DNA of 50,778 nucleotides from an uncultured Mitsuokella sp. (GTDB lineage Bacteria > Bacillota > Negativicutes > Selenomonadales > Selenomonadaceae), in the NCBI GenBank assembly GCA_945877355.1, contig CAMCRT010000008.1, forward strand, positions 1 to 50,778. Reading direction: 5' to 3'. The translations under genes were made by a program, and so were the position numbers. A model generated the notes under the pieces. It was not told the DNA's origin, did not search any database, and saw only the letters and a program-made list of their open reading frames with translations. Below, piece after piece: positions 33,695 to 44,279 of this stretch (positions are counted from its first letter, which is position 1; each line of letters starts with the position of its first letter).

Positions 33695-33730
33695 GTACCC
33701 TCTCGGATCTATGTAAAGAGGAATTGCTTG

Positions 33731-34726
33731 ATGAAATATTCGTCTCAGGGGCTAAAAGCACATCCCGTGGGGATTCTCCTGGTACTGGCGTTTCTCGCCT
33801 TTTTGGGAGGTCTATCCAGCATTATGCTGGGATCTGTCAAAATCCCGGCTGAGGAGGTATGGTCCACGCTCTTTCTGGGGGCCCGTGGCGAGCACATGCA
33901 GATTTTGATGAACATCCGCCTGCCTCGCACGATTGTGGCAGCACTGGTGGGCGTGAATCTCGCCCTGTCAGGAGCCATATTGCAGGCTGTCATGAAGAAT
34001 CCCCTGGCGGATCCTCATATCATTGGAATCTCGAGCGGCGCAGGGCTCTTTGGTATTCTCATCATGCTCCTTTTTCCCGCGTACTCCCATCTCGTGACGC
34101 CTGTGGCATTCCTCGGGGCGATGGGGGCTGCCTTTCTGATATATGTGCTGGCCTGGAAGAATGGGATCCAGCCCATTCGCATCATATTGGCAGGCGTTGC
34201 AGTATCCGCCTTCCTCTCCGCCTTTATCTCCGCCTTGATGATCCTATACAGCGACCGGGTGCACTCTGCCCTCATGTGGATGGTGGGAGGGCTTTCCGCT
34301 CGCAGCTGGCCCCACGTGGCGATGCTTTGGCCCTACACGCTGGTGGCGGGGGCTGCTGCGCTTCTTGCGGCGCGTCACATCAATATCCTTCAGCTGGGCG
34401 ATGATATGGCGAGGGGGCTGGGGCTCCGGGTGGAGGTCACGCGGGTGCTCCTCACAGCCCTCGCCGCTCTCCTTGCGGCGAGCTCTGTATCCGTGGTGGG
34501 GCTTTTGGGCTTTGTGGGCCTCATCGTGCCCCATGCTGCAAGGCTCCTCATTGGCTCAGACTATCGCTTCCTGCTTCCAGCCTCGGCGATACTCGGTGCG
34601 GCGGTACTTATGTACAGCGATACGGTCGCGCGAATCGCCTTTTCTCCCGTGGAGCTTCCCGTCGGCATTTTGATGGCGGCTCTGGGGGCACCGTTCTTTT
34701 TGTTTCTGTTGAGAAGGCAGCTTTGA
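33731..34726 (+). CDS. FecCD-family ABC transporter permease
   Basis: 331 residues with about ten hydrophobic segments, family BtuC/FhuB/FecCD. It moves iron-siderophore, heme or cobalamin across the inner membrane. ATG 33731 follows AGAGGA; a TTG three bases earlier adds one residue. Conserved stretches ALVGVNLALSGAILQAVMKNPLADP and GFVGLIVPHAARL are typical. No substrate-binding protein gene is adjacent, nor a cobalamin or Fur motif I could recognise, so the substrate is open. Confidence 0.9.
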   Translation: MKYSSQGLKAHPVGILLVLAFLAFLGGLSSIMLGSVKIPAEEVWSTLFLGARGEHMQILMNIRLPRTIVAALVGVNLALSGAILQAVMKNPLADPHIIGISSGAGLFGILIMLLFPAYSHLVTPVAFLGAMGAAFLIYVLAWKNGIQPIRIILAGVAVSAFLSAFISALMILYSDRVHSALMWMVGGLSARSWPHVAMLWPYTLVAGAAALLAARHINILQLGDDMARGLGLRVEVTRVLLTALAALLAASSVSVVGLLGFVGLIVPHAARLLIGSDYRFLLPASAILGAAVLMYSDTVARIAFSPVELPVGILMAALGAPFFLFLLRRQL

Positions 34727-34727
34727 T

Positions 34728-35540
34728 ATGTGTCTTACGGTCGAACACCTTTCTGTTTCCATTCATGGGAACCCCATTCTGAGGGATGTTTCCCTTTGCT
34801 TTCCCGAGGGGAAACGGATCTCCATTCTTGGCCCGAATGGAGCGGGGAAATCAACACTTCTGAGGTCACTTATAGGGATACAGCCGCTTGCGGCAGGGCG
34901 AGTGCTCCTAAAAGGGAAGGACATCAAGGCACTATCGCGCAGGGAGCTAGCCCGGCATATTGCGATTCTGCCCCAGGGGGCGGAGGCTCCGCAGGATACG
35001 ACAGTGGAGCAGCTGGTGGGCTTCGGCCGCTTTCCTTATCATTCCCTGTTCGGGCAGAGAGATGCAAAAAAAGATAGGGAAGTGGTGGAGTGGGCGCTTG
35101 AGATAGCTCACGTGGATTCCCTGCGAAAGCGCGAGGTGCACTCTCTGTCGGGAGGGGAGCGCCAGAGGGCGTTTCTCGCCATGGTGCTGGCCCAGCAGCC
35201 GAAAATCCTCCTGCTGGATGAGCCGACGACGTATCTTGATATCGCCCATCAGCTGGAAGTGATGAATATCATCACGGAGGTCAATCAAAAATACGGCATA
35301 ACGGTCATCATGGTACTTCACGACATGAATCATGCCCTTCAGTTTTCCAATGAAGTCGTCATTGTAAAGGATCATGGGATATTTGCAAGCGGTACCCCAG
35401 AGGATATTATGACAGGCGAGACCATTGCGGAGGTTTTCGGCGTCCAGGTGGATACATTTGTCAATCGCAATGGACAAATCGTGCTATCCCCCGTGCGTCT
35501 TGTGGGAAAGCAGGAGCGTTTGCGGGAAGGTGACTTTTAA
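34728..35540 (+). CDS. ABC transporter ATP-binding protein (FecE/BtuD type)
   Basis: 270 residues; starts 1 base after the permease gene and energises it. Walker A GPNGAGKS, Q-loop region, LSGGERQR signature, Walker B ILLLDEPT and the switch His in VLHDMNH are all in place. The C-terminal addition (about 40 residues) is short. The next gene has its own promoter. Confidence 0.92.
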   Translation: MCLTVEHLSVSIHGNPILRDVSLCFPEGKRISILGPNGAGKSTLLRSLIGIQPLAAGRVLLKGKDIKALSRRELARHIAILPQGAEAPQDTTVEQLVGFGRFPYHSLFGQRDAKKDREVVEWALEIAHVDSLRKREVHSLSGGERQRAFLAMVLAQQPKILLLDEPTTYLDIAHQLEVMNIITEVNQKYGITVIMVLHDMNHALQFSNEVVIVKDHGIFASGTPEDIMTGETIAEVFGVQVDTFVNRNGQIVLSPVRLVGKQERLREGDF

Positions 35541-35554
35541 GCAGCCTATGGAAT

Positions 35555-35583
35555 TTGCAACGCATGGCGGATGATGGTATAAT
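35555..35583 (+). promoter_or_regulatory. Promoter upstream of nicotinate phosphoribosyltransferase
   Basis: TTGCAA (35555-35560), 17-base spacer and a perfect TATAAT (35578-35583). It argues that translation of pncB starts later, at 35627. Confidence 0.7.
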
Positions 35584-35626
35584 CGAACCAGATTTTTTCG
35601 GGATTCTTAGCAGGCTAGGTGGATAT

Positions 35627-37084
35627 ATGACACAGTTTGACCAGCGTAACATCACGATGATGATGGATTTTTATGAATTGACGATGGCAAATGGCTATTT
35701 TGCAAATCATGATAAGGATAAACGCGTAGCTTTCGATGTGTTTTATCGTGCGAATCCAGACAAGGGCGGATTCGCTATTTTTGCTGGTCTTGCCCAAGTC
35801 ATTGAATATGTGGAGAATATGAAATTTTCCGCGGAAGATGTGGAATACTTCCGGCAGCAGGGCGTCTTTTCCGAGGAATTTCTGTCATACCTTGAGGATT
35901 TCCATTTCCGCGGGGATGTCTATGCCATGCCAGAGGGTACAATCATGTACCCGAATGAGCCGATTCTGACGGTCGTGGCGCCCCTCATCGACGCTCAGCT
36001 CGTGGAGACGGCGATTCTGGCACAGATCAATCACCAGTCACTGATTGCCACGAAGGCGCGGCGTATCTGCTACGCTGCCCAAGGGCGGGCTGTATCGGAT
36101 TTCGGTGCACGGCGGGCGCATAATGTGGATGCGGCGACGTATGGGGCCCGGGCAGCCTATATCGGCGGCGTGGCAGGGACAGCCACCTGCTCTGCCGGGC
36201 AGATGTTCAATATCCCTGTCTCAGGGACGATGGCCCATAGCTGGGTCATGTTCTTCAAGGATGAATATGAGGCCTTCAAGAAGTATGCGCTGACGTATCC
36301 CGATGGAACAGTGCTCCTGGTGGATACCTATGATGTTATCCATTCGGGCATCCCCAATGCCATTCGCGTGGCGAAGGAGGTGCTGGAGCCCATGGGCAAA
36401 CGTCTCCTCGGCATACGAATCGACTCGGGGGATCTCGCCTATCTTTCAAAGCGGGTACGGCGGATGCTGGACGAAGCAGGGCTCTCGGACTGCAAGATCA
36501 TCGTATCGAACAGCCTGGACGAGGTGACGGTGAGCTCGCTTCTCTTGCAGGGGGCCTGCATCGATGGCTTTGGCATCGGGGAGCGCCTCATCACAGCGAA
36601 GTCGGAGCCGGTTTTCGGTGCGGTGTACAAGCTGGCGGCAGTGGAGGAGGACGGCATTTTCCAGCCGCGCATCAAGGTGTCGGAGAATGTCGAGAAGATC
36701 ACGAATCCTGGTCTGAAGGAGCTCTATCGCATCTATGACGAGGATGGCCATGCTGTTGCCGACATGATTGCAGTGGCGGGGGAGACGGTGGATCTTTCCC
36801 AGCCCTATCATTACATCGACCCGCAAAAGCCCTGGAAAAATCGTAAGTTCGAGGGCTGCACGGCAAGGAATCTGCGGCGGAAATTTGTCGAGAACGGCAA
36901 GCGTGCTGAGGAGCTGCCCTCCATTGAAGAGATTCGGAGCTATGTGAAGGAGCAGCTCCAGCATGAGATCTGGGAGGAGGAGCAGCGCTTTGAAAACCCC
37001 CATCGTCACTACATCGATATGACGCCGGATTACTATGAGCTCAAGATGGATCTGTTGACGGAAACGCGCCGCAAGCATGGGTGA
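35627..37084 (+). CDS. pncB: Nicotinate phosphoribosyltransferase
   Basis: Salvages nicotinate to nicotinate mononucleotide for NAD. 485 residues from the ATG at 35627 (AGGTGG 6 bases upstream). The frame is open 72 bases further up but contains the promoter there. Motifs: FYELTMANGYF at the start, KARRICYAAQGR, the phosphate loop VAGTATCSAG, RIDSGDLAYL, and the C-terminal cap. The neighbourhood is shikimate and tRNA-modification genes, with no obvious link. Confidence 0.92.
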   Translation: MTQFDQRNITMMMDFYELTMANGYFANHDKDKRVAFDVFYRANPDKGGFAIFAGLAQVIEYVENMKFSAEDVEYFRQQGVFSEEFLSYLEDFHFRGDVYAMPEGTIMYPNEPILTVVAPLIDAQLVETAILAQINHQSLIATKARRICYAAQGRAVSDFGARRAHNVDAATYGARAAYIGGVAGTATCSAGQMFNIPVSGTMAHSWVMFFKDEYEAFKKYALTYPDGTVLLVDTYDVIHSGIPNAIRVAKEVLEPMGKRLLGIRIDSGDLAYLSKRVRRMLDEAGLSDCKIIVSNSLDEVTVSSLLLQGACIDGFGIGERLITAKSEPVFGAVYKLAAVEEDGIFQPRIKVSENVEKITNPGLKELYRIYDEDGHAVADMIAVAGETVDLSQPYHYIDPQKPWKNRKFEGCTARNLRRKFVENGKRAEELPSIEEIRSYVKEQLQHEIWEEEQRFENPHRHYIDMTPDYYELKMDLLTETRRKHG

Positions 37085-37088
37085 TTTT

Positions 37089-37955
37089 ATGATTACGGGA
37101 AAGACAAAGAATCTCGGCGTCATGGGCTGGCCCATCGGCCATTCGCTGTCGCCGGTCCTGCAGAATGCCGCACTGAAGGACGCGCAGCTCGATTATGTGT
37201 ATATCGCGCTTCCCGTCCCGCCTGACATGCTTTCTGCTGCTGTTGCGGGCCTCAGAGCTGCAAATTTCTCTGGATGGAATGTGACGATCCCCCACAAGGA
37301 GGCCATTATCCCCTATCTCGATGAGGTGGAGGAGGCCGCAAGGGCGATTGGAGCGGTCAATACGGTCGTGAATTGTGATGGAAAGCTCTATGGCTATAAT
37401 ACGGATGCGGAGGGCTTTATCGGGGCGCTCCTTTCCCGGGGCTTTGACCCGGCAGGAAAACAGGTCGTCCTTCTGGGAGCCGGGGGAGCGGCGAGAGCCG
37501 CAACCTGGGCGCTCTTGAAGCGGGGTGCAAAGTCAATATGCATCGCCGTGCGCAATGAGAAAAAAGGGGAGGACTTTGTAGCGTCCTTTCGTTCCTACGA
37601 TGCAAATGGCATCTTGCGGGCAGAGGATTGGAGCGGTGAGGCATTTTCCTCCATCCTTCCAGAAGCGGAGCTTATTGTCAACACGACACCCCTTGGCATG
37701 AGCCCAAAGGTTTCCGAAATGCCACCGATGGATCTTGATCAGCTGAAGCCAGAGGCCTTTGCGTATGATATCGTCTATATGCCAGGAGAGACCCGCTTTC
37801 TTCGGGAGGCAAGGCTCCGGGGACATGAGACGCTGAACGGGGAAGATATGCTTGTGCTCCAGGGGGCGGCTGCCTTCTCTCTTTGGACGGGAGAGAGGCC
37901 GGACGCTGCACTGATGAAGAAAGAGCTGCATAGAGTGCTGTCTCAGAAATCCTGA
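37089..37955 (+). CDS. aroE: Shikimate dehydrogenase
   Basis: Reduces 3-dehydroshikimate with NADPH. 288 residues from ATG 37089, giving the usual opening MITGKTKNLGVMGWPIGHSLSP; the ATG at 37077, overlapping the pncB stop, is an alternative adding four residues. Substrate motif SLSP, catalytic Lys in NVTIPHKE, and Rossmann glycines GAGGAARA are present. It completes, with aroC, K and B upstream, most of the shikimate route in this region. Confidence 0.94.
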   Translation: MITGKTKNLGVMGWPIGHSLSPVLQNAALKDAQLDYVYIALPVPPDMLSAAVAGLRAANFSGWNVTIPHKEAIIPYLDEVEEAARAIGAVNTVVNCDGKLYGYNTDAEGFIGALLSRGFDPAGKQVVLLGAGGAARAATWALLKRGAKSICIAVRNEKKGEDFVASFRSYDANGILRAEDWSGEAFSSILPEAELIVNTTPLGMSPKVSEMPPMDLDQLKPEAFAYDIVYMPGETRFLREARLRGHETLNGEDMLVLQGAAAFSLWTGERPDAALMKKELHRVLSQKS

Positions 37956-37979
37956 GACAGGTTTTGTTGGATAGATTAG

Positions 37980-39116
<1,137 letters not shown>

Positions 39117-39137
39117 CGTTAAAAAGGAGTGTAATAT

Positions 39138-39440
39138 ATGGATCCGGAAATGATGACATCCTTTGGGACATGGGCTCCCATCCTTCTCATGGTGCTTATC
39201 TTCTACTTTCTACTGTATAGGCCGCAGAAGAAAGCACAGAAGAAACGCCAGGACATGATAAACGCTCTGAAGAAGGGCGCGCGCGTCGTCACCCTTGGCG
39301 GAATCTATGGCACGATTGTTTCTGTGGAGGAAACAACGCTGCAGCTCGAGATCGCAAAGGGCGTCGTCATCGAAATCGCCCGGGCAGGCATCAGCAGCGT
39401 TGTGCCCGATGCGTCCGAGTCCAAGGATGAGAATGCATAA
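39138..39440 (+). CDS. yajC: Preprotein translocase subunit YajC
   Basis: 100 residues: one N-terminal transmembrane segment (about 10-28, WAPILLMVLIFYFLL) followed by a charged cytoplasmic part with RPQKKAQKKRQ and the conserved GxVTLGGIYGTIV. Membrane partner of the SecDF complex encoded just downstream. AAAAAGGAG precedes the ATG. Confidence 0.93.
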   Translation: MDPEMMTSFGTWAPILLMVLIFYFLLYRPQKKAQKKRQDMINALKKGARVVTLGGIYGTIVSVEETTLQLEIAKGVVIEIARAGISSVVPDASESKDENA

Positions 39441-39463
39441 GGAAAGGCGATGAGATAGCCCCT

Positions 39464-40072
39464 ATGGAAGCAAAGAAATCGCTACGAAAGTCGGCCCTGG
39501 CCGCAAGGCGATCCCTTACGGTAGAGGCTCGAAGGAAAGCCTCGGAGGAAATCATCCAGAAGCTGCTCGCAGAGGAGGCCTATCAAGAGGCAAAGACGGT
39601 TTTTGCCTATGCAGCTATGCCAGAGGAGGTGCAGCTCGATGCATTTCTTCTGCAGGCTCTTTGCGATGGGAAGGTTGTGGGCATTCCACTCATTACCGGG
39701 AAAGGAACGATGGAGGCAGTTCGTCTCCAGAGGCTGGAGGATCTTGTACCGGATGCCTATGGAATCCTTTCCGTTGCGAAAGAACACCGCGTCCTTCTTG
39801 ATCCAAAAGAGATCGATCTCGTAGCTGTGCCTGGCGTAGCCTTTGACAGAAACGGTGGTCGCCTTGGCATGGGGGCGGGCTTCTACGATCGCTTCCTTTC
39901 GGAAAAGGCGGGCCAGGCACGTCGGATCGCACTCACATTTGAGTGCCAGCTTGTGGAGCAGGTTCCAGTAGAGCCCCACGATGCTTTCGTAGATATCATT
40001 CTGACGGAACATCAAAGGATTGTATGCCCAAATCATAGAAGCAAAGGTAGTGAATCATTTGCGAAAAGATAA
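39464..40072 (+). CDS. 5-formyltetrahydrofolate cyclo-ligase family protein
   Basis: 202 residues. Converts 5-formyl-THF to 5,10-methenyl-THF using ATP. The N-terminus KKSLRKSALAARRSL and the C-terminal nucleotide motif GGRLGMGAGFYDRFL are diagnostic. The SD-like GGAAAGG is 16 bases before the ATG, farther than usual, so translation may be coupled to yajC. Its last 14 bases overlap secD. Confidence 0.92.
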   Translation: MEAKKSLRKSALAARRSLTVEARRKASEEIIQKLLAEEAYQEAKTVFAYAAMPEEVQLDAFLLQALCDGKVVGIPLITGKGTMEAVRLQRLEDLVPDAYGILSVAKEHRVLLDPKEIDLVAVPGVAFDRNGGRLGMGAGFYDRFLSEKAGQARRIALTFECQLVEQVPVEPHDAFVDIILTEHQRIVCPNHRSKGSESFAKR

Positions 40073-41318
40073 TCTGATCAAACTGATTGCCTGTGTCGTG
40101 GCAATCGTCGCGCTTTTCGTCGTCTTTGTGAAACCGCTGTCCAACTCCATACGACAGGGGCTTGACCTCCAGGGCGGCACCCACGTCGTATTGGAGGCAG
40201 AGGATACGGACGTGGCAAAGGTCAACGACGACGCGATGAACCGCGTCGTGACCATCATGGAGAAGCGCGTCAATGCGCTGGGCCTCACGGAGCCCATCAT
40301 CCAGCGGGAGGGTGAGCGCCGCGTCATCATCGAGCTCCCTGGCGTCAAGGACCCGGATGCAGCCATCAAGACCATCGGCAAGACGGCTCTGCTGGAGTTC
40401 AAGGATGAGGAAGGAAACACGGTCCTCACCGGTACGGACCTCAAGGATGCCCAGGCCTCCACAAATCAGCAGACGGGGCAGAATGTGGTCAACCTGGAGT
40501 TCTCCGATGAGGGCGCAAAGAAATTCGCTGACCTCACGACGAAAAATGTCGGACGGACCATCGCCATCCTCCTGGATGGGGAAGTCCTGACGGCACCGAA
40601 TGTGCGTGAGCCGATTCTCGGAGGCAAGGCAGAGATCTCTGGTCAGAAATCCCTGGAGGAAGCCCAGAACCTCGCCGTCGTCCTGCGGAGCGGCGCACTT
40701 CCTGTCAAGGTCAACATCATCGAGACCCGCACCGTCGGACCTTCCCTTGGACAGGATTCCAAGGATAAGTCCCAGGTCGCCTTTGTCATCGGCCTCGGCG
40801 CTGTCCTCGTGTTCATGCTTCTCTTCTATCGCCTCTCTGGCTTCATCGCCGATATCGCACTGATGGCCTATACGCTGATGCTCCTGGCTGCTCTTTACCT
40901 CCTGGACGCTACGCTTACGCTTCCCGGTGTTGCAGGCATCATCCTCACCATCGGCATGGCTGTCGATGCGAACGTCCTGATTTTTGAGCACTTCAAGGAG
41001 GAGTATCAGATTCAGGGAAAGAGCCTCCGGCTATCCATGGACGCAGGCTTCAAGCGCGCCTTCACGACGATCTTTGACTCGAATATCACGACGATTATTG
41101 CAGCGGCGGTCCTCTTCTTCTTGGGGACAGGCACGATCCGCGGCTTTGCCATAACGCTTGGCCTAGGCACGCTCCTTTCCATGTTCACAGCCATCACGCT
41201 GACCCAGTACATGCTGAAGCTCTTGATCAATTCCAAGATTTTCGAGAATCCCGCGGCCTACGGTGCAACAGGATTTATGCTTTGGAAGAAGGAGGATTTG
41301 AAGAATGCAAAAGTTTGA
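40059..41318 (+). CDS. secD: Protein translocase subunit SecD
   Basis: Uses the proton gradient to help preproteins cross the membrane. 419 residues if TTG 40059 is the start (AAAGGTAGTG upstream, opening MRKDNLIKLIACVVAIVAL). A TTG at 40020 or GTG at 40050 in the same frame are alternatives. One N-terminal membrane helix, the periplasmic P1 domain (DLQGGTHVVLEA motif), then five C-terminal helices with GMAVDANVLIFEHFKEE. The length is on the short side but complete. It overlaps secF by 14 bases. Confidence 0.94.
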   Translation: MRKDNLIKLIACVVAIVALFVVFVKPLSNSIRQGLDLQGGTHVVLEAEDTDVAKVNDDAMNRVVTIMEKRVNALGLTEPIIQREGERRVIIELPGVKDPDAAIKTIGKTALLEFKDEEGNTVLTGTDLKDAQASTNQQTGQNVVNLEFSDEGAKKFADLTTKNVGRTIAILLDGEVLTAPNVREPILGGKAEISGQKSLEEAQNLAVVLRSGALPVKVNIIETRTVGPSLGQDSKDKSQVAFVIGLGAVLVFMLLFYRLSGFIADIALMAYTLMLLAALYLLDATLTLPGVAGIILTIGMAVDANVLIFEHFKEEYQIQGKSLRLSMDAGFKRAFTTIFDSNITTIIAAAVLFFLGTGTIRGFAITLGLGTLLSMFTAITLTQYMLKLLINSKIFENPAAYGATGFMLWKKEDLKNAKV

Positions 41319-42213
41319 CATAGCAGGCCATCGGAAGATCTGGTTCCTGCTGTCGGCACTCATCATCATTCCAGGGCTTATTTGCATGTTCGTCAAGGGA
41401 TTTAATTTTGGAATCGACTTCACAGGCGGTACGATCATCGACCTGAAGTTCGACAAGCCAGTGACCATAGCCGAGGTACGTACGAGCCTTGCAAAGTATG
41501 GCCTTGACGGGGCGACGATCCAGCTTTCCGGCGCAGCGTCGGATGTGACTGCCTCGGATGATGTGATGATACGCACGGCTGACCTGGAGGAAGAGGAGCG
41601 TAAGGAAGTCATGGCAACCCTGAAAGAGGATGTGGGCTCCTATACGGTCCTCCGCGAGGAAAAGGTGGGGGCGACCATCGGTGGCGAGCTCATCACAAAT
41701 GCAGTCCTCGCTATGCTGGTATCCTGGGCGCTCATCATCCTGTACGTTGCCTATCGCTTTGAGTTCAAATTCGGCATTGCAGCTGTCTTGGCGCTCATCC
41801 ACGATATCCTCGTGGTGCTTGCCGTCTTCTCCCTTACCCAGAGGCAGATCGACTCCTCCTTTATTGCAGCGCTCCTCACCATCGTCGGCTATTCCATCAA
41901 CGATACGATTGTCATATTCGACCGGATTCGTGAGAACCTGAAGCTTCATTTCCGCAAGGGCGGAAATATCGAGGAGCTTGTCAGCCGCAGCATCTTCCAG
42001 ACGCTTACACGCTCTCTCTATACGGTTTTCACCGTTCTTTTCACCACGGCTGCCCTCTATTTCTTCGGGGGCGAGACGACGAAGGATTTTGCCTTTGCAC
42101 TTCTCGTCGGCTTCAGCGTCGGTTGCTATTCCTCTATCTTCATCGCAAGCCCGCTTTGGATGACCTTCCGCGAAATGAGTGGGAAGAAGCGTGTGCAGCC
42201 AGCTCGATCCTAA
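41305..42213 (+). CDS. secF: Protein translocase subunit SecF
   Basis: 302 residues, six membrane helices, partner of SecD. Typical motifs: GFNFGIDFTGGTIIDL early and GYSINDTIVIFDRIREN late. The start codon lies within the end of secD. Terminator 12 bases after the stop. Confidence 0.95.
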   Translation: MQKFDIAGHRKIWFLLSALIIIPGLICMFVKGFNFGIDFTGGTIIDLKFDKPVTIAEVRTSLAKYGLDGATIQLSGAASDVTASDDVMIRTADLEEEERKEVMATLKEDVGSYTVLREEKVGATIGGELITNAVLAMLVSWALIILYVAYRFEFKFGIAAVLALIHDILVVLAVFSLTQRQIDSSFIAALLTIVGYSINDTIVIFDRIRENLKLHFRKGGNIEELVSRSIFQTLTRSLYTVFTVLFTTAALYFFGGETTKDFAFALLVGFSVGCYSSIFIASPLWMTFREMSGKKRVQPARS

Positions 42214-42225
42214 TAACAATGATGT

Positions 42226-42255
42226 GTGGGACTGTATAAAGGCAGTCCCACTTTT
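42226..42255 (+). terminator. Terminator after secF
   Basis: A perfect 9-bp stem (42226-42234 with 42243-42251), 8-base loop, then four T. Read-through into recJ is possible with so short a T run. Confidence 0.75.
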
Positions 42256-42281
42256 GGAATTAGATTTTCAGGGTAAGTTTT

Positions 42282-44279
42282 ATGATAAAAGAATGGGATC
42301 TATTGGAATCCGTGCCAAATGCCGCGGCCTTTGCCGAGGAAATCGGCGAGTCGACGCTTGTGGCCGGCATTTTGTGGCATCGTGGGATACAGACGAAGGA
42401 AGAAGCCCTTGCATTTTTGCACCCGGAGCGCAGCCCCTACAGCAATCCCTTTGATATAAAGGATATGGATGTGGCAATCCGGAGAATCCAGCAGGCAATC
42501 CAGGAGAAGCAGCATATCACCGTGTATGGCGATTATGATGTGGATGGGATGACAGCAACCTCCCTCTTGCTCAGGACTCTGCGGAAAGTCGGGGCAGAGG
42601 TGACCTTTTACATCCCCGATCGCATGCGGGAGGGGTATGGCTTTAACCGTGCGGCTTTGGAGGAGCTTTCTGGCACGACGGATCTCCTGATCTCTGTGGA
42701 CTGTGGCGTAGCCTCTGTCGAGGACGTGAAGGCAGTAGGGGAGAAGCTGGACATCATCATCACGGATCATCATCTGCCAGGCCCCACGCTTCCGCCGGCT
42801 CTTGCCGTCCTGAATCCTCATCGGGAGGACTGCCCCTCGAAGGAAAAGGACCTCTGCGGCGTCGGCGTCGTATTCAAGCTTTGCCAGGCTCTGTGGACGG
42901 CGCTTGACAAGGGCCCCTTTGAGGAGGATCTGGAGCTCGTGACCATCGGCACCATCGCCGACCTCGTCCCTCTGCGGGGGGAGAATCGCAAGATTGTCAA
43001 AGAGGGTCTTTCCCGCATGCGCACGACGGCGAACAAGGGAATAGCTGCCCTTATCGAAGTGGCGGGGCTCCAGGAAAAAGACATCAATGCAGGCCATGTG
43101 GGCTTTATGCTGGCACCGCGCCTCAATGCCTCGGGGCGTATCGGAACGGCAAAGAAGGGCGTGGCGCTCTTGACCTCTGAGGACACATCGGAGGCCAGCC
43201 AGCTCGCAGCGGACCTCGACATGCTCAATACAGAGCGGCAAGCCATTGAGCGTGATATTTTGGAGAAAGCGGTCCACACGCTTGAGAAGGAATGTGTGGA
43301 GGACCTCCCTGCCATTGTGGTGGCGGGGGAGGATTGGAATCCAGGCGTCATCGGCATCGTTGCCTCCAGGCTAGTGGATCGCTACTACAAGCCTGCCATT
43401 GTCTTTGATATCCAGGAGGATGGGACCTGCAAGGGATCCTGCCGGAGCATCAAGGGACTGCACATGTTTGAGGCGCTCCAGGCGGTTTCGGAGCATATCG
43501 AGCAGTTTGGCGGCCACGCCATGGCAGCAGGGCTCACGGTAAAGCGCGAGAAGTTCCCCGCCTTCCGAGAGGCATTCTCGAGGTATTGCAAGGAACACCT
43601 GACGGAAGAGGAATATACTCCAAAGGTAAGCGTCGAGTCTGAGCTTGCGCCCAAGGACATCACCTTTTCTCTCGTGGAGGATCTGTCCCGCCTTGAGCCC
43701 TATGGCATGGAGAACCCGAAGCCCTTTTTCGGCTGGCGCAATATGCGCGCCTCAGAGGCTATGGCAATCGGGAGGGAAAAAAGGCATCTGCGGTTTCAGG
43801 TGGGGACAAAGGACATTCCTGTAACGGCACTCATGTGGAACGAGGGCCATTTGGCAGGGATTGTCAACGCGGAAGCGGTCGATATCGTATATTCTCCGAG
43901 CGTCAATGAATGGAATGGGCGCAAGTCGCTGCAGTGCATCGTGAATTCCATGCAGCCCGCAGCTACGGAGCGTGTATTTCCCACACGGGATATCCTCTTA
44001 GGCATCTATCGCTTTTTGCGAGGCATCTTTCAAAGGGACGGCAAGATCCCCTTTTCCGCAGAGTCCCTCACACTCGACTATCGGAAAGAATCGAATATCT
44101 CGTATTACACGATGCAAAAGGGACTGCAGATCTTTCAGGAACTGGGAATCCTGCTCTCCGATGCAGAGGAGACGTACTATACCATGCCGACACAGCATGG
44201 AAAACTTGACTTGATGGCCTCGCCCACCTATAGGCGGGGCATGCGCCATCTTGAGCTTATGGGAGGGGAGCGCGTATGA
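42282..44279 (+). CDS. recJ: Single-stranded-DNA-specific exonuclease RecJ
   Basis: 665 residues. 5'-to-3' exonuclease on single-stranded DNA in recombination and mismatch repair. DHH-family motifs: YGDYDVDGMTA, ITDHH, GRIGTA-type glycine region and GGHAMAAGLTV. The C-terminal OB-type domain and an extra helical end are present. It starts 27 bases past the secF terminator; the stop overlaps rel by ATGA. Confidence 0.93.
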   Translation: MIKEWDLLESVPNAAAFAEEIGESTLVAGILWHRGIQTKEEALAFLHPERSPYSNPFDIKDMDVAIRRIQQAIQEKQHITVYGDYDVDGMTATSLLLRTLRKVGAEVTFYIPDRMREGYGFNRAALEELSGTTDLLISVDCGVASVEDVKAVGEKLDIIITDHHLPGPTLPPALAVLNPHREDCPSKEKDLCGVGVVFKLCQALWTALDKGPFEEDLELVTIGTIADLVPLRGENRKIVKEGLSRMRTTANKGIAALIEVAGLQEKDINAGHVGFMLAPRLNASGRIGTAKKGVALLTSEDTSEASQLAADLDMLNTERQAIERDILEKAVHTLEKECVEDLPAIVVAGEDWNPGVIGIVASRLVDRYYKPAIVFDIQEDGTCKGSCRSIKGLHMFEALQAVSEHIEQFGGHAMAAGLTVKREKFPAFREAFSRYCKEHLTEEEYTPKVSVESELAPKDITFSLVEDLSRLEPYGMENPKPFFGWRNMRASEAMAIGREKRHLRFQVGTKDIPVTALMWNEGHLAGIVNAEAVDIVYSPSVNEWNGRKSLQCIVNSMQPAATERVFPTRDILLGIYRFLRGIFQRDGKIPFSAESLTLDYRKESNISYYTMQKGLQIFQELGILLSDAEETYYTMPTQHGKLDLMASPTYRRGMRHLELMGGERV

